This document shows, piece after piece, positions 34,830-46,331 of a DNA stretch of 64,000 nucleotides. The notes beneath the pieces were generated by a model. That model saw only the letters and a program-made list of their open reading frames with translations. It made no database searches and was not told the DNA's origin. This DNA is from Acanthosoma haemorrhoidale (lineage: Eukaryota; Arthropoda; Insecta; Hemiptera; Acanthosomatidae): contig OV884009.1 of assembly GCA_930367205.1 (NCBI GenBank), positions 85,209,189-85,273,188 of the forward strand, written 5' to 3'. Made by a program: the position numbers and the translations under genes. Numbering within the stretch: the stretch's first letter is position 1; each line of letters opens with the position of its first letter.

Positions 34830-36144
34830 ACAGATGCCACTTTTTGAAGCTGGGAATTCCTTAGCAAAAGGGTTTACTACATTGCATGTAGACTTCCAGT
34901 CGGCACTTGCTTCACATTTAAAATCCTTGTCTCTTAACCTACTCTTATTCCTATATTATTTACATGGCGGGAATCAAACATATGACATTTGCCCGTAAAA
35001 AAAAATGCTAAACATTCATTTATTAAAATAAATAAATATTATCTTATACAATTAAATTTTCATTGGACCACTGACTTGATGATCCAATAGTACCAACAAT
35101 TAAGACAATAATACATGAAAGGCAGAAGACATAAATATCTAATACATTTAACAGCCTATAAAACTAAAAACAAGAAAGCACAATATAAAACAAGAAAATA
35201 TTTTTTCATTTTCACAAAATAATCTTGGGGTAGATAGTTATTTATTACAGCCATCTACCAATTTACTACTAGCGTTTAACATTTAATTCACAATTACAAT
35301 ATCCAATTACTACTTTCTCATTAATTTACCTTTGTATAGGTTTCTCAGGCGATAGATTCGATACTACTAGATACATATAATCTCATTCTTTCTGAAACAG
35401 CATTTCATTTTACCTTTTATTTGAACAAACTGACATGATGACCTAAAGGTACAATTAGCACCAAGTGCGTAAAAAACCTTATAAATCTACTTTTAAAAAG
35501 ATTGTATCTGATTACAAATTTCTTACAACCAATTCATTTTCTTAAAGACTATATTCATCCCTATTAGACAAACACAACTTTTTTAACTACAAATGACACC
35601 TTAATTTTACCTAGAAAAAAAATTGGCATGATAATTTCAAATAAAAACAATTAAAACCAATTAGACAAAATATTTTTTAAAGTCGCCGCCCTCATTTTCT
35701 TACAAATCTTTATGAGATAAATTCATTTCTTACTTACATATTATTGTTTGTTAATGTTATATTTATTCGGGAAGTCAACATGATAATTCACAAGTACAAA
35801 CAATTTAAATTAAGTACATAAAAGGACTTATATCTGTAACTTATCATTTATAATTATTCTATCACCTTATATTGATTCTATTTTATTACACTTGTACATT
35901 TTCTTACAGAGATAAATACATTTACTTACATTTTTCCCTTCTCTTATTTATCTGTGATTATCAGACGATACTAATACCCGAGTTTACTCAACCATTTATT
36001 CAATATTATTTTATCCTGACTTACAACACTTTACACTTAAAGCTGAAAGAGAAAAACTGACTTATTAACGTTTAGTCATTGTTGTTTTTTTTACCAAAAT
36101 GGGAGGATTTACTAAATACTATTTAAGGATTTACTATAACTTGA
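34830..36144. other. AT-rich DNA between inverted LINE-A tails
   Basis: No gene or domain was found. The stretch consists of AT-rich sequence with repeated short motifs such as tttattcgggaagtcaacatgataattca and tgaacaaactgacatgatgacc-like segments, which suggests an old, diverged internal duplication. Confidence 0.4.
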
Positions 36145-36785
36145 TTCAAAACTTTATTGTGATAAAATTAAAATCTGCCTTATTGGGCAATAAGTAATTG
36201 TGATAAATGTTCTCATTCATACCATATTTACAATATTCATTCACTCATCGATACAGGATTTACAAACAGCACAGAGACCTCCCAAATCCACATGGTTATC
36301 ACCTCCCTCGAACCATGCGAAAGAGGAAGTGGAGTCTTGGGAAGTCCCCCACGCTCCTCCGTCAGCCGCATCACCGGATACAAACCAGTGGAGGCTGACC
36401 AAGAGCGCGAGAGCCACATACGCTCAGGAAATGATTGGAGCTAGCCATTGCCAGGACTCCCACTGTTACGCATTTATAGCAGGCCACGAGGCCGCTGCCG
36501 TTTTAGTCTCCGAGGGAGCTTATAGGGATGAGGGGCGCAGTGCAATTACAGTGCTAGGGTATGGATGATTGGATAGGTTTTGGTGACAATTTCGTGGACT
36601 TTGATGGAATTCTACATACTGTGTGTTACATTGAATCCTGACTGCGTTAGCATTCAATCAATCATCACCCATTCAACCACCCTATGAATAGGTTACTATG
36701 GAATTTCATGAACTTGGAAGAGATGAGTTCGAGATTGTAAGTTATGTTAAGATTGTTACGAAGGGTTTTGTTGCTGATATCAGTA
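36145..36785 (-). mobile_element. LINE-A 3' fragment, inverted
   Basis: This is the reverse complement of the LINE-A end: the tail (attgtgataaaattaaaatc), the tgagcgaatg-type block, the gaggtctctg block, the cgcatgg...gaggtgataacc block and then the start of the C-terminal codons (36700-36780). It faces the copy at 33870-34395, giving a tail-to-tail inverted pair 1.75 kb apart. Confidence 0.8.
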
Positions 36786-37172
36786 ATTGAAATATCTATA
36801 CACACTGAAAAAACATACCATGGCAATTTTTAATTATTACAACAACAATAACAAGATCTCTATCTCAATTAAGAAATGGACCTAACGAATCAAACTAATC
36901 CAATATAAGGAATTATTCTCAATTATCCTAAAACATAAAATATAAAAAATTAACAACAAAACGTCTGGACTTGCTAGGAAAAGAGACCTAACAATCTTTC
37001 AAAAGACGGTTCGGTATTCTTTGCCCTAAGTTCCCTCAAATTCCTAAAAACAGGATGCATAGACCACACAAAGATTCGAGATATGAAACCATCAGCGATT
37101 CCGAAGCTACCCTCTTATCTCCTGTAGTTAAAGCTCCTTTTTCTTCTTTTTTCAAAAGTGTTAGTTTTCCCG

Positions 37173-37675
37173 TTATAATCGACAAGAAAAATCAAGATCT
37201 GATTCAGGTATGTATCGAGGTACAGAAAAGAAACCAAGTAATATCACATAAGAAATGAAAATCACATATAGAATTGGGTGTTCGTTTCTGTACATATGAA
37301 TTTGAGAGATTTCATGCTGTAGGTGAGATGTTGTCCGACTGTCCTTAAAGTGATTCACTAAATGTAATTTTAAGTCTTTTATTGATAGGAAATCATCATA
37401 CATCTATAATTGTTGCGCGTCACCACTGAGTCTAGAAAGAGCTATTTGTATGAGACTTGTTCATTATGTATTCTGTTAGGGATTGTTTCGTTACATACTG
37501 CCGAATATATTTTTTCTAGTGGTTTGATGAATGTTATTAAATTAGTTGGATCACCATTTTAGTGTGGAAGGTGTCCATAGTCTTCTTTAGTCATATGATA
37601 GTCGTTAAGAGCCATTTCTGATTCGTTAATTTGTCTGTTTTTATCTAAAATATCTTTTATACCTGTTCTTGTCAT
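37173..37675 (-). pseudogene. gag: gypsy-4 gag fragment
   Basis: Across two or three frames on the minus strand one reads MTRTGIKDILDKNRQINESE from 37675, then GDPTNLITFIKPLEKIYSAV and, from 37403, YDDFLSIKDLKLHLVNHFKD followed by SRTTSHLQHEISQIH. This is the capsid pattern of gypsy/17.6-group Gag (an x-GxPxxLxxFI start and a W/F-x-x-LKxxLxxxFxDxR block). Stops and a frameshift (near 37440) inactivate it. It ends near 37260 with no zinc knuckle or pol. Confidence 0.65.
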
Positions 37676-37987
37676 AAAAAAAATATATATATATATATTT
37701 TACCGTCTTCTCTTCTGACTTGAAGTTCGCAGGTCCCAAGTGAATGATGTCTTCAATGAAGTCCAGCTTTCATTCTTCCTTCAACTTCCTCAGATATATA
37801 AAGTATTTCTTTAGGTGATTACCTGGTGAAAATCTATTGAAATAGATCAGTACCCAATATCAGCAAAGGTATCTTTCCAGAGGTATTTGCATTGACCTTC
37901 TTACACTATTGGAGAGGTCTCACTGTCCGTTGCCAAATTAGGGATCTCTAAATGGTGGACTACCGTGAAGTTACTGAGTATACTGCC

Positions 37988-38008
37988 AGGTGCCTGTTCG
38001 GGGCGCCA
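37988..38008 (-). other. gypsy-4 primer binding site (tRNA-Lys-like)
   Basis: On the minus strand ATTTAAC is followed by TGGCGCCCCGAACAGGCACC. This begins like the tRNA-Lys-complementary sites of gypsy-group and retroviral elements (TGGCGCCC...). The adjacent AGTTAAATAAAC on the plus strand has the AGTTA end common to gypsy-group LTRs. The site lies upstream of the gag fragment, in the right orientation. Confidence 0.6.
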
Positions 38009-38352
38009 GTTAAATAAACTTTGTAGAGGAGAGTCTTTTAAAAGAAAAGAAAGAAAAGCTTTATTATTAAGTACAAGCAAAACACTGGTATATACAACTA
38101 TTAAGAGATATGTTACTACATTCTAGTTGGGACGTTTAGGGACAAGTGTCGGAGAACAAGTGGGAAACAGGGGTAAAGCTGAGACTTATGTGTATAAGAG
38201 AAGGGTTTCGGGAATTGGGATGGAGGTCTTGGAAGGAATGCAGTTGCTTACTTAAAAATATAAGTGACTTCCATGAAGTCACGAGGCAGGTATACACTAG
38301 TTTCTACTATTAGCATTATGTATAATATTAGAATTACAATATTCTTAGCATT
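38009..38352 (-). repeat. gypsy-4 5' LTR (proposed)
   Basis: The inner end is fixed by the primer site at 38008. The outer end is set at a TATAACT near 38346-38352, which pairs with AGTTA at the inner end. No second LTR copy is present in the window, so the outer boundary is a guess. Confidence 0.4.
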
Positions 38353-38589
38353 ATATAACTGTAGAATACGATGGGAAAGTAATAGTTCGGAAAAACAAAC
38401 ACCTACGGGGAGATCCCTGAAATGAGCCGACGGTGATTGTCAGACGAAGGACTTGTGATCAACTTTGGCATGTTTCAGTTGTCGGTGGGCATTTAGTGGG
38501 TCAGCCGTACATTGAATTTGATGTCAATGAAAGCATTTAGAAAAACGATAAATGGTACAGTAGTTATTTTATTTCTCTTCTTACAAGTC

Positions 38590-39430
38590 GATCGCCGTAA
38601 GTTTTGGAAGCTCCTTAAGACCACTACCAAGACGGAATCAGGTGTCCGTCTTCGTGACGGCGACACCCTCTACACAGCGAAAGAACTGGCCGACCACTAT
38701 ACCGCAGACAACGCCGCTAGGACAGGTAACTACCACGAACATCAGCAGCTGGAGACAGGTCAGAACCTCTTGTTTGTCTCCCCGAAGCAGCTCAAGGCGA
38801 TTCTTCACCGGTATCAGATACGATTTCCAAAATAAAACGCTCTCTACGCAGTTTTTCTCGTGGGAACGCAAATGCGATTTAATGTAAAAAAAAAAAATCA
38901 TTGATCTAATGTGGAAAATATGACGAGGCAACTGATTTGAGGATCTACTATCTTGTTCCGCTAGTTAGCATTATCTCCTTTATCCTTGGCCCTGGCCTAA
39001 GACTTCCCCTCACTTAAGTGACATATCTACTACGGAACTGATTTGTTATAGTGCCGCCATGGCCGTCCGAGGTGTAGTAAACCTTCAGCGTATGACGTTT
39101 GTTTTTGTATCTAAGGATCAGTATTTTATTATATAAATATTTTGTGGTTTTAACTCAACATCTCGTGAACTAAGAATTACAAGTTTTTTTTATAAGTAGC
39201 CTTTTAATAAGTGGTAAGTGGTCCGACATACCTCTTTCGAGAGGTTGAAGAACGCTGACCTGCATCCGTGTGCCGTCGGTGGGTGAATTCATCCGCCGGA
39301 GACACATCAAGCTTTTTGACTCGTTGCAGCACCTAACCAACCCAGTATTTAACACTATGACCCCACCACCCCTCCCGCATCGATGGCAACACACTGTTGG
39401 GGGAAAATTAGATTAAGAATTAGTACGTAA
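38590..39430 (+). mobile_element. LINE-B copy with a large internal deletion
   Basis: 38594-38818 encodes RRKFWKLLKTTTKTESGVRL ... FVSPKQLKAILHR, the linker before the LINE-B reverse transcriptase (compare 44467-44700). 39225-39415 then carries the LINE-B C-terminal block (EFIRRRHIKLFDSLQHL, FNTMTPPPLPHRW). Between them lies unrelated AT-rich sequence, so the copy is deleted or rearranged. Confidence 0.8.
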
Positions 39431-39659
39431 GTTAGTTTTAAGGTTGATCAAAAACGTGAGCCCCATCACCTTTATTGACTAATAAATACACTTGCTGAAT
39501 AAAACACTGTAAATAACTAAATGTAGATATAATTCCTGTATATAATGTAGCGATGCTACAGGAAATACAAAAATAATTTGTAAATAGATTCGCTTGAGGA
39601 TCTATAATTATCTGTAAATTTTAAGGGACTATGAAAGAGAAAAAAATAAGCCGTATTAA

Positions 39660-41850
39660 AACCGATTTTGAATGTGTTAAATATCCTATTTCTCACTAGT
39701 CTCTATTTTTAGAATATATTTGCAATATTGTGTGACAGTCTTCCGGAATGGGTTGAAAGACGTGCCTTGAGAAACCTTTGAAGTTAAGAAAAAGGACTGG
39801 CTTGACATCCCGCAAGTTTATTGTTGTTTTTTTTATGCATTTTGACTACTTAATATCGTTTAGAGGTATTGCGGAAAATTTAACATTAATATTTCGGATT
39901 TGAAATACTGTGATTGAGCTGTCGGGAACATTGGCTTAACCAGAATACCTTATCTGCTATTAACTAATTCGGTTGCCAATATGTTTACATGAATCATGTG
40001 GTACGCGCGATATTTGTTCGTTGCCCACGATGCTCTGAAATAAACTGAAAACAGGACACTATGTTACGAAGAAAATACCAGTTAGTGGAGATCGAGGCAA
40101 TGCAATAATATAAATAAATTTTTATATGTTATGAGGCTCGGGTGAATCTTACCCGTTGAATTAAATGGTCCGTGTTTTAATTGAGTTTGATACACCTGTT
40201 CTAGAATTTCCAAACGGGGTTATATAATAAATGTTATAATATAATAAAGGTTATATTTATGTTATAATAAATGTTCCAAACGGGGTCGCTCCGCCGTCGA
40301 CGGGACAGCTATCTTCAATGGCTTATTGCAAATAAATATTACATTAATATTTGGTGTTGTAGCGACCGCTAACTACATAAGATAAATCACCCTATACTCT
40401 ATTGTATATATATTGTAAACAAATGTAAATAACATTACCAATATATAAATCATTGTAAATGTGGTAAACAATAAACATGCAGCTGTGGGCTAGGGTAACT
40501 AAGCACCCCCCCCCCCCCCGTGATGACCCGACAGGTGTCTCTCTTACTTTTTACTCTAACAATAAGTAACCCTCCTTCGAATAAATAAATTTCTCATCTG
40601 GCGTTTTATGCCTTGCTACAGTGATAAAACTGACATTCAAACGTCCTTTCATAGATAATAATTAAATTCATTCAAAACACTATCTTAGAAGGTCAATTTG
40701 ATCAGTACATGCCATCCAAAAGCAGCAGTAACCGACAGTAGAGTAAAAAATAAATTAATTGTAATTCCGATTAATAAAATGTTTGGGATAATTCATAATA
40801 TTTCTGTCAATCAGTAACTAGTATGCGTGGTGGGCTGGTGAGGAAGCAGAAGTTATTCATTCAGAAGAAATAAGGCAAAGGTATGTTTTATTTGCATTCC
40901 CACTTGTTGAAAGATAAGGCATACTATCACTGCTCCAACGGGGTCACAGTAGCAGTTAGAGCTGTGACAGATTTTTACTTGACCGGCACACCCCTACTCG
41001 CACATAGGTCCTTTCTCTTCGTGCGCCGGAGCCGTACTTACGTAATAGTTGACTTGTGTTGATGATTTTGTTTCAAAATGATCGATAATGATAATGATCC
41101 ATTTGAACCAATGACCCCAAAAGGGCATCCGGCTGTCTATCTTTATTTCACTTGAAGGGTAGTCAAAGATATTTTTGTACGTTTCGATATAGACGAACAT
41201 GTCCCATATGATCGCACTATACTTATTTTTAGTTTTGTCACCGGTTCCACATGGCCGATTTTTCCTAACCCACTTCTTTCCTTTCCCCCTCTCTCACTCC
41301 CTACAAAGACCTTTTCCTCTGTCGTTTCCGTTTCCTTATCTCGCTATCAAAAATACATTCTTTCTTACGTTAAAATTAATATTAATTTACAACATATGAT
41401 ATTTAATGATAATTACCCTTAACATTACATTTTCGTTAATCCTACCTAAATTCTATTATTTAAATCTATGAAAATCTAATCGAATATTCCTAACTTATTC
41501 TTATTTTGCAAAACTAACTATCCTAAAATAAAATTTTCGATAGAAGAACTTAAGAAGACCTGAGGTGAGAAGAGAAATTGTTTGTGGGAATTAATGATGA
41601 CAATAAAATTTAGATTTATCTGTAAGATGTGTAATATATTTACTCCAAATTTACTCTTCTCAATTGTTAAATTTGATCATTTATTTCACATATCATTTTC
41701 ATTTTCATGTCATTTTCCATTACTATTTTTCTCGAGCTGCATATTAGCATTTAAGATTAAAATTATTTTCTTTTATTTTCAAATAACTTCCAATTGGTTT
41801 TACCTTATATAACAAAATAAGAATTCATACAACAAGTTTATTACAAGATG
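39660..41850. other. AT-rich DNA with one LTR-like fragment, otherwise no genes
   Basis: Apart from the LTR fragment at 40358-40500 and a C15-like run near 40507-40520, nothing coding was recognised. A short GC-richer piece at 40980-41040 has no known match. Confidence 0.4.
40358..40500 (+). repeat. Partial LTR related to gypsy-3
   Basis: The segment begins TGTAGCGACCGC and follows the first ~130 bases of the gypsy-3 LTR in order: tacataa, aatcaccctata, a ttgtatatatatt block, gtaaataacat, ataaatc and caataaac. It is clearly diverged from gypsy-3 and stops before the GC-rich half. It is a related, older LTR fragment. Confidence 0.65.
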
Positions 41851-42187
41851 TGAGGGTCCTCTTCCAAGACCAGAGGACGAAAGGAAGAGGACGGAGCTGG
41901 AAGGAGAGTCCCCGGAATTCCCAAGTTATCCCTGCTTGAACGTGCGCAAGAAACGCGTCTTGGCTTGGGCCACTACGTTGCAGAACTATAGGATAAGAAG
42001 ATCTGAAAAAACAAACCAGGAGTACATCTGCAGGAAGGTTGGTGGAATCGTCGATGACCTAAGTAAGGTCATCATCGAAAACAAATGACTCCTGACCATG
42101 GTCTGTCTGCCCACCGCATTGACGGCCTTGCTCCTGGAGATCTTAAAAGAAAAGTGTTTGGCTGGTTCTTCCATCCCCGAGGAGTCC
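41850..42187 (+). pseudogene. LINE-like ORF1 remnant, left part (split by LINE-B)
   Basis: An open stretch reads SYPCLNVRKKRVLAWATTLQ and QEYICRKVGGIVDDLSKVI, ending at a stop near 42086, then LPTALTALLLEILKEKC. It has coding character but I cannot name the family. It abuts the 13-bp repeat that flanks LINE-B, and more of the same type of sequence lies at 46332-46985. Confidence 0.4.
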
Positions 42188-42200
42188 GGATATGGGTAAG
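42188..42200 (+). repeat. Target-site duplication of LINE-B, left copy
   Basis: ggatatgggtaag recurs exactly at 46319-46331, directly after the LINE-B poly(A). A 13-bp perfect repeat at these positions is best read as the target-site duplication of the LINE-B insertion. Confidence 0.75.
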
Positions 42201-42419
42201 AGTTCAGTGTAAGATGCATGTTTAAGCCCGAATAAAAGGTCTATTTATTTATTCCTTTTTTTAATTCGAATTATTTGTGTATTGAATCGAAATTATCGAT
42301 TTTTATTTTAGTGCCTTTCCAGTTATGAGGAACAAGTTTAGTTTTTTTTTTTAATGTGTTAATTATAATAATAAATAATTAGGAAAAAAATACGTATTCA
42401 CGTCGGATAATGTCATTTC

Positions 42420-43265
42420 ATGCGAACTTTGGTCCAGGAGGACATCAAGGAAATTTCAGATGTAATAAAAGAGAACGTACCGGAGGTCGTCGATGTGCGA
42501 CGTCTGAGAAAAAGTTACCCAACCGGTCGCAAACAGGACATTGCGCCAGTGCTGGTAACAGCTGATGCCAGTGTCACGTTGAAGTCAATGAAAAAGATAC
42601 GCACCATTAACCACGTCATAGTTCGTGTCCTGACGTTCAAGGAACAGAGAGGCGCCCCGCAATGCCATCGATGTCAAGAATTCGGCCACACACGAAATCA
42701 CTGCGGCCGGAAATTAAAGTGTGTTAGATGAGCGGGACCCCACGAGTTAGCGCAATGTCCAAGGAATGATTCAACCCCGCTCAAGTGCTCCAACTGTGGC
42801 GATGCTCACCCGGCGTCTTACAGAGGCTGCACAAAGCGAAAAGAAATACTAGCCAGAATGAAACCAGCCCTCGACAGAATGCAGCCCCAGCAGAAGAAAC
42901 GCCACCAGAACGAGCCAAGAATGAGGCCGGCTCCACCACCATCCACCAGCGCTTGGAGGAACCCGCTCTTTAAGCTGTTCCAGGACAGGGATGAAGAACC
43001 GGCTCACCCTTCCACGTTGAGAGCTGCCCCCTCCATGTCAAGAGCTGCCCCCTCCACGTCGAGAGCGGCCCCCACCTCGTTGAGAACGGTTCCTAGAACA
43101 TCGGAAGACAATTTTAAATGTAAGTACCTAGATCCTAGGCTAAAGTTTTTGACAAACGACCAGCGCCAAGACCTGGAATACGGACTGAAATGGGTAACTG
43201 CCCTAGTAGATTTATGTAGCCAAATGTTCATGGCTATAATATCTGGAAATCAACAACAATGGTAG
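42420..43265 (+). pseudogene. LINE-B ORF1 (PRE_C2HC / CCHC nucleic-acid-binding protein)
   Basis: The frame starts MRTLVQEDIKEISDVIKENV and carries the PRE_C2HC-like domain of jockey ORF1 proteins, then CCHC-type knuckles CHRCQEFGHTRNHC and CSNCGDAHPASYRGC. A TGA at 42729-42731 stands in the knuckle that begins CVRxAGPHE; the duplicated copy at 43327 has TGT (Cys) there, so a single T-to-A change broke it. The C-terminal part has a repeated Ala-Pro-Ser unit (RAAPS) and ends at 43265. ORF1 proteins coat the LINE RNA. Confidence 0.8.
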
Positions 43266-43326
43266 ATCACCAAATATTAAAATTTTAACGTTGATGGTCT
43301 CCTGACCAAAATAGATGAGGTAGAAG

Positions 43327-43503
43327 TGTGTGTTAGATGTGCGGGACCCCACGAGGTAGCGCAATGTCCAAGGAATGATTCAACCCCGCTCAAGTGCTCC
43401 AACTGTGGCGATGCTCACCCGGCGTCCTACAGAGGCTGCACAAAGCGAAAGGAAATACTAGCCAGAATGAAACCAGCCCTCGACAGAATGCAGCCCCAGC
43501 CAA
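43327..43503 (+). repeat. Direct duplication of 42717-42893 inside LINE-B
   Basis: About 177 bp, from tgtgttagatg to cagccccag, repeats the ORF1 zinc-knuckle region with roughly six differences. It sits between the ORF1 end and the endonuclease, so the original ORF1/ORF2 junction has been replaced. Confidence 0.9.
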
Positions 43504-43509
43504 AGAATC

Positions 43510-46055
43510 GCGCTCTACCGACCAGATATTGTAGTTTTGACAGACACTAGGGTGTCTACACAATCGATCCACATTAAAGGTTATTCAACTGCCATTGAAA
43601 GGGTTAACGGTTACGGAGGCGTTCTAATTGCTATTCGCCTTGGCATCAATTGGAAGAAAGTGGTTTTACCACTGACTACAACTGATCCCAAGCTTCACCA
43701 CTTAACAGTTAAGGTAAATTTGGGGAGACCCATTTACCTTACCGCTCTATACAGGAGACCGTACGCATCTCTCCAGGAGTACTCAGCCCTGCTACACGCA
43801 TGTTCGCCGAGATCTAACCACTGGGTGGTGGGAGATCTCAATGCGAGACACACGATGTGGTATAACACCGCTACAAACATGGCTGGAAGACTCCTGTTGA
43901 GAACGCCGTTTACGGTCGTTCACCCCCAGACTTTTACTTTTCGACATAGAGGTAACCCGCAGGCTACCTCGACGATTGACTTACTACTGACCAAACAACC
44001 CCACCGTATCACTAGTTGCACCGCCCTTGACTTTATTACGTCTGACCACAGGCCAGTACTGTATGCAGTGGATGGTAAAGTGGCGACCCCTCGCCCCACG
44101 AGATACGACTGCCGTCGTGTCGACTGGGATCTGTATCGGTTGCAAATTTACCATAACCTGCATATGGTGCCAATTCTCCGCACGAAAGAAGAAGTAGATC
44201 TTCAACTAACTTTCATAACTGATGTGATCATAGATGCAGCCAACATTGGATCCCGAAGTTCACTACTATGCCACCGTCTCTGCGACTACCTCCAGACCAC
44301 ATTCTTAAAATTATTGCCTTGCGCCATAATTGGAAGAATAGATGGTACAGGACGAGAGATCAGCAAGCCAAGGTCGTTGTGAATTCTCTCACAACGCAGA
44401 TCCGGGGCTTGATGAAACTCTGGAAAACAGCGCAGTGGCATGAGAGACTTCGTAGCAATCACGGAGATCACAGAAAGTTTTGGAAGCTGTTGAAGACTAC
44501 AAAAGGCAAGACATCGACTGTCCGTCTTCACGAAGGCGACAATGTTCTGACTGCTGAGCAACAGACAACAAAACTGGCCGACCATTACGGTAGGGACATT
44601 ACGGCTAGGACGGGATACTACCACATGCCTCCTCCGGTAGATGCTGAACAGAACCACATGTTTGTATCACCGAAGCAGCTCAAGGCGATTCTTCGCCGGT
44701 GTCAGGGAAACCGAGCACCAGGGCACGACGGGATACAAACAGTGCTGCTCAAACAAATGCCGAGGAGAGGGATAGTACAACTAGCAAACTTATACAACTC
44801 TTGTATAAGATTGCGGTACTTTCCTGATACATGGAAACAAGCCATCTTGTTCCCATTACTAAAGCCAGCCAAGAGTGGAGATCACCCGGCCCACTACCGC
44901 CCAATCAGCCTGTTACCTCAGATGGGGAAAATCTTTGAGAAAATTATTTTGAATTATCTCAAAGATTACTGTTCGGAAAACGACATCATTTCGCCAGAGC
45001 AGACTGGATTCCAATCCCCAGTATGAGCACAGAGCTCCCACTTCTGAAGGTACAGTCAGAAGCTAGCCATAATATGAATAGAAACATAGCCACGGCTATG
45101 ATTTTCATTGATTACACCCAAGCGTTCGACTCGGTGTCTCATGGGACACTGTGTCAATTGCTCTATGACCGGGAATGCCCGGAACAACTATATTAAATTC
45201 TGGCTAGCTTCCTGAAAAACAGATCGTTGTGGGTGCGGGTGGGTGATAGCTTCTCCGAAGCTGTGCTACTGACCTGTGGAGGACCCCAAGGAGCCGTCTT
45301 ATCGCTGTACTATTCAACGTATACACGTCTGAGATTGTCGGAGCCCGTTACAAAATTACCACAGTTACTGCTTTCGCAGATGACATAGCGTTGTACAGTA
45401 GCAGCATGAGTGCCAAGCTCTAAGACAGGCTGAAGTAGCCTGTAACCAGATCAGTGAGAGATTGGGGAGACTCAATATCTCTGTAAACGCGGGTAAGACT
45501 GACTGCGTAATTTTCTCTTTTCAAAAGGAAAAAAGCCCACTACCTACTAGTTACATAGTAGGAACGGAGGAAAATTTACCAACCAACAACCTGGTATATC
45601 TGGGAATTAAAATGGACAGACACCTCCATTTTAGTAACCATTTCGCGAGGAAGTTGAAGCAAACCCGCATGAAGTCTTACCGGCTTACGCATTTACTGAC
45701 CTCCCCCAATCTATCACTGCGTCTCAAGCTACTGATCTAGAAGAGTATACTCAGGCCTACTCTGCTGTATGGTGCACCGCTTTTTCGCTATCTGACGTAT
45801 ACAACAGCTCAGCGACTCCAACAATTCCAAAACGGTATACTAATGAAAGTGGTCAGAGGTACTTCATTCGAGCAGCGGAGCAACAGTGGGCTTCACGAGA
45901 TCTTTGATCTGCCTACGGTGGATGAGTTCATCCAACGTAGACATATCAAATTTTTTGACTCCCTGCAATATTTGACAAACGCGGTGTTTAACACTATAAC
46001 CCCCGCTCCGTTTCCCCATCGATGGCAGGACGCTGTCGTGGCTGGAACGCTTTAG
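43510..46055 (+). pseudogene. LINE-B ORF2: AP-type endonuclease and reverse transcriptase
   Basis: The endonuclease runs from RPDIVVLTDTRVSTQS through NHWVVGDLNARHTMW to FITSDHRPVLYAV (43520-44070). After a shift near 44300 the linker and reverse transcriptase follow: GNRAPGHDGIQTVLLKQMP, HYRPISLLPQMGKIFEKI, IDYTQAFDSVSHGTL, GGPQGAVLS and AFADDIALYS (45372-45400), then VYLGIKMDRHLHFSNHF and a C-terminal block ending FPHRWQDAVVAGTL. The motifs place it in the jockey clade. Stops and frameshifts near 45023, 45195 and 45300 prevent a full product. Confidence 0.85.
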
Positions 46056-46297
46056 TCTTAGGTTCTAGGTTTAGGTTTTAGTGTCAGTGTTTTCCACGGT
46101 CGCAAGCTGAAGGTGAGCCTAATCACCTAGTGAGTGTATGTGTATTGGACTTATTAACAACAATCTGAAAGTATTATATTTTATGCACTCCTTAATATGC
46201 ATCTGCGAATGCAGCACGAGGAGACAACTGTAATTCCAAATTTATTTATTTATTTTTGTCATTGTATATATATTATCAATTAAGAGGTTTTGAAAGG

Positions 46298-46318
46298 AAA
46301 AAAAAAAAAAAAAAAAAA
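46298..46318 (+). other. LINE-B poly(A) tail
   Basis: A run of about 21 A follows gaggttttgaaagg, the end shared with the reversed copy at 15527-15550. It fixes the 3' end of the insertion. Confidence 0.9.
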
Positions 46319-46331
46319 GGATATGGGTAAG

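Larger units (their letters stand above)
42201..46318 (+). mobile_element. LINE-B: jockey-clade LINE, nearly complete, inactivated
   Basis: The insertion is bounded by 13-bp target duplications and ends in an A21-like tail (46298-46318). It holds ORF1 remains with zinc knuckles, then endonuclease and reverse transcriptase, then a 3' UTR. An internal duplication (42717-42893 repeated at 43327-43503) joins ORF1 to the endonuclease. ORF1 appears to lack its N-terminal part. Stops and frameshifts occur at 42729-42731, near 44300, near 45023, near 45195 and near 45300. Confidence 0.9.

Noticed and set aside
40501..40521. C-rich run as a purine tract of an LTR element
   Set aside because: It follows the LTR-like fragment on the wrong side and no internal element sequence is next to it.
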